A stretch of 64,000 nucleotides of DNA from Pandoraea pneumonica (GTDB lineage: Bacteria > Pseudomonadota > Gammaproteobacteria > Burkholderiales > Burkholderiaceae). This document shows positions 63,010-64,000 of the stretch, piece after piece. Within the stretch, counting starts at the first letter, position 1. Every line of letters starts with the position of its first letter. The stretch lies in the NCBI RefSeq assembly GCF_902459645.1, contig NZ_CABPSK010000004.1:124001-188000 (forward strand). The letters are read 5' to 3'. Below the pieces are notes generated by a model. The model had not been told where the DNA came from. It did no database searches and saw nothing but the letters and a program-made list of their open reading frames with translations. Made by a program: the position numbers and the translations under genes.

Positions 63010-63249
63010 CCTGTCTCCAAACGTTCTTGTCACTGCGTTCCTGTCGATGACGCCGACGGAATTACGCTTTGCGGAAGTTTATCTCGCGGAACGTAATTCG
63101 ATGCTTGGTGTTAACACTTAGATTCCCACGGCAAACGGCCATAGGCATCACCGGCCGAAAAATGGACGGTGATGGGCAAGCAATGTTGGGAAAAACCGAG
63201 AAGAACCGCTGAATAGACGCGATCGACGCGAGAAGGCGGGAGGTGCTGG

Positions 63250-63858
63250 TCAGCCGCCGACGAGATTCGGCTCGGCGGGATTGGCGTAGCCGGAGACGAA
63301 ATGACGGCGCGTACCGTCAGGCAGATAGACGGAGCGTGCTACGCGGCCGATGTCTGCACCGTAGACGTGGATGCTGATCGACACACGATCGTCGAACGCG
63401 TTGCGCACTTGGTGGATATCGCCGAGGGAGGGAGAAACGGCTTCGACACTACCGGGCACGAGCCTGATCGGGTCGCCTGCGGTGACGAGTTGCCCGTCGG
63501 CGTTGAACGCAAACGGCAGCGAGTCTTCGGCACCGCGCAGCATGCCGATCAGCCCCCATACCGTGTGGTCGTGCACCGGCGTGGACTGCCCTGGTCCCCA
63601 GACAAAGCTCACGACGCTGAAGCGGGCTTGCGGGTCCACGTAGAGGCGGTATTGCGTGTAGCGCGCCGGATCGGGCTGCGCGTAGGCCTCGGGCAACCAC
63701 GTGTCGCCAGCCACAAGCGTCGCTAACGCCGCGCTGCCTTCGGTCACGATCGTGGCTTCGTCCGGCTGGCGATCGAGCAACGCCGCCAAAGTAGTGACAA
63801 ACGTCCGAAGCGGCGCGAGCGAATCCTGATGAGCGTTCACTTTGTGGTTTTTCTCCAT
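63250..63858 (-). CDS. Cysteine-dioxygenase-family thiol dioxygenase
   Basis: A 202-residue cupin enzyme of the cysteine dioxygenase type I family. Fe ligands fit HxH in STPVHDHTVWGLIGM and the later His in DIHQVRNAF. SIHVYGADIGRV follows as in cysteine or 3-mercaptopropionate dioxygenases. It would add O2 to a thiol to give a sulphinic acid. Whether the substrate is cysteine or 3-mercaptopropionate cannot be told. The ATG sits within a 19-base sequence whose near-copy occurs 113 bases upstream. Confidence 0.87.
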   Translation of the reverse strand: MEKNHKVNAHQDSLAPLRTFVTTLAALLDRQPDEATIVTEGSAALATLVAGDTWLPEAYAQPDPARYTQYRLYVDPQARFSVVSFVWGPGQSTPVHDHTVWGLIGMLRGAEDSLPFAFNADGQLVTAGDPIRLVPGSVEAVSPSLGDIHQVRNAFDDRVSISIHVYGADIGRVARSVYLPDGTRRHFVSGYANPAEPNLVGG

Positions 63859-63973
63859 ATGCGCCGTGGGAAGTCGCCTTGCACACGCACCTTAGAGGTA
63901 TATCAGGCGGCGTATTGGGCGATTTCGGTCCAAAAAAGCGACGAAATGTCGCAGTTGTGGTTTTTCTACATAT
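63842..63973. repeat. 19-base direct repeat spanning the cysteine-dioxygenase start
   Basis: TTGTGGTTTTTCTCCATAT (63842-63860) and TTGTGGTTTTTCTACATAT (63955-63973) differ at one base. The first contains the start codon region of the dioxygenase; the second reads ATG-TAG in that register. Near them, arms GCGACGAAA (63938) and TTTCGTCGC (63976) form a separate inverted repeat. Confidence 0.7.
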
Positions 63974-64000
63974 TTTTTCGTCGCAGGTTTACCCGTTCAG

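Overview
The window is high-GC bacterial chromosome. Gene content, gene order and protein style fit a betaproteobacterium of the Burkholderiales, and a Pandoraea-like member of the Burkholderiaceae would match well; this placement is inference, since there is no rRNA or other marker gene. I found no tRNA, rRNA, insertion sequence, CRISPR array or prophage. Most of the window is core or catabolic DNA with tightly packed operons. The clear exception is an AT-richer accessory stretch at about 58.0-59.9 kb.

Layout. 1-1.2 kb: 5' part of a nitrate/nitrite MFS transporter (minus strand, runs off the left edge) with a sigma54 promoter and an attenuator-type leader. 1.4-3.7 kb: flavin monooxygenase divergent from a LysR regulator. 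3.8-6.4 kb: CPBP membrane protease and a DUF1345 membrane protein. 6.6-9.9 kb: CioAB-type cytochrome bd oxidase with a small third subunit, then a Raf-kinase-inhibitor-like periplasmic protein. 10-10.5 kb: folE. 10.7-15.3 kb: four-gene ABC efflux operon (HlyD lipoprotein, ATPase, permease, outer-membrane factor). 15.3-17.6 kb: LysR regulator divergent from a VOC and an FAH-family gene. 18.4-22.6 kb: glpK, glpD and a GlpR-type regulator with a perfect GlpR-type operator. 22.7-24.8 kb: lipoprotein and glycerate kinase. 24.8-35.3 kb: complete 2-methylcitrate pathway (prpB-prpC-acnD-prpF-prpD and a VOC gene), with prpR divergent and a sigma54 promoter before prpB. 35.3-37.8 kb: small membrane protein, MetQ-type lipoprotein, and a very repetitive Gly/Ser secreted protein. 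38.2-40.3 kb: GlxA-type regulator and an SDR. 40.3-46.3 kb: LysR regulator and a likely sugar-acid operon (MFS, SDR, IlvD/Edd dehydratase, beta-hydroxyacid dehydrogenase). 46.4-49.1 kb: DppA-like binding protein and a Fur-box-preceded, degenerate-looking phosphopantetheinyl-transferase-like protein. 49.3-52.8 kb: IclR regulator divergent from a self-sufficient P450-reductase fusion. 52.9-59.7 kb: peptide secretion cassette. 60.3-63.9 kb: Bcr/CflA efflux pump, aromatic-acid MFS transporter, and a cysteine-dioxygenase-family enzyme.

The most interesting system is the minus-strand cassette 59685 to 52905. In transcription order it encodes a JmjC-type Fe(II)/2-oxoglutarate oxygenase, a 110-residue peptide with a double-glycine-type leader, a small membrane protein, an HlyD adaptor, a C39-peptidase ABC exporter and a TolC-type channel. 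I read it as a post-translationally hydroxylated, type-I-secreted bacteriocin/RiPP system. The parts are recognisable individually. The combination of a JmjC oxygenase with a C39-exported precursor is the part that looks new.
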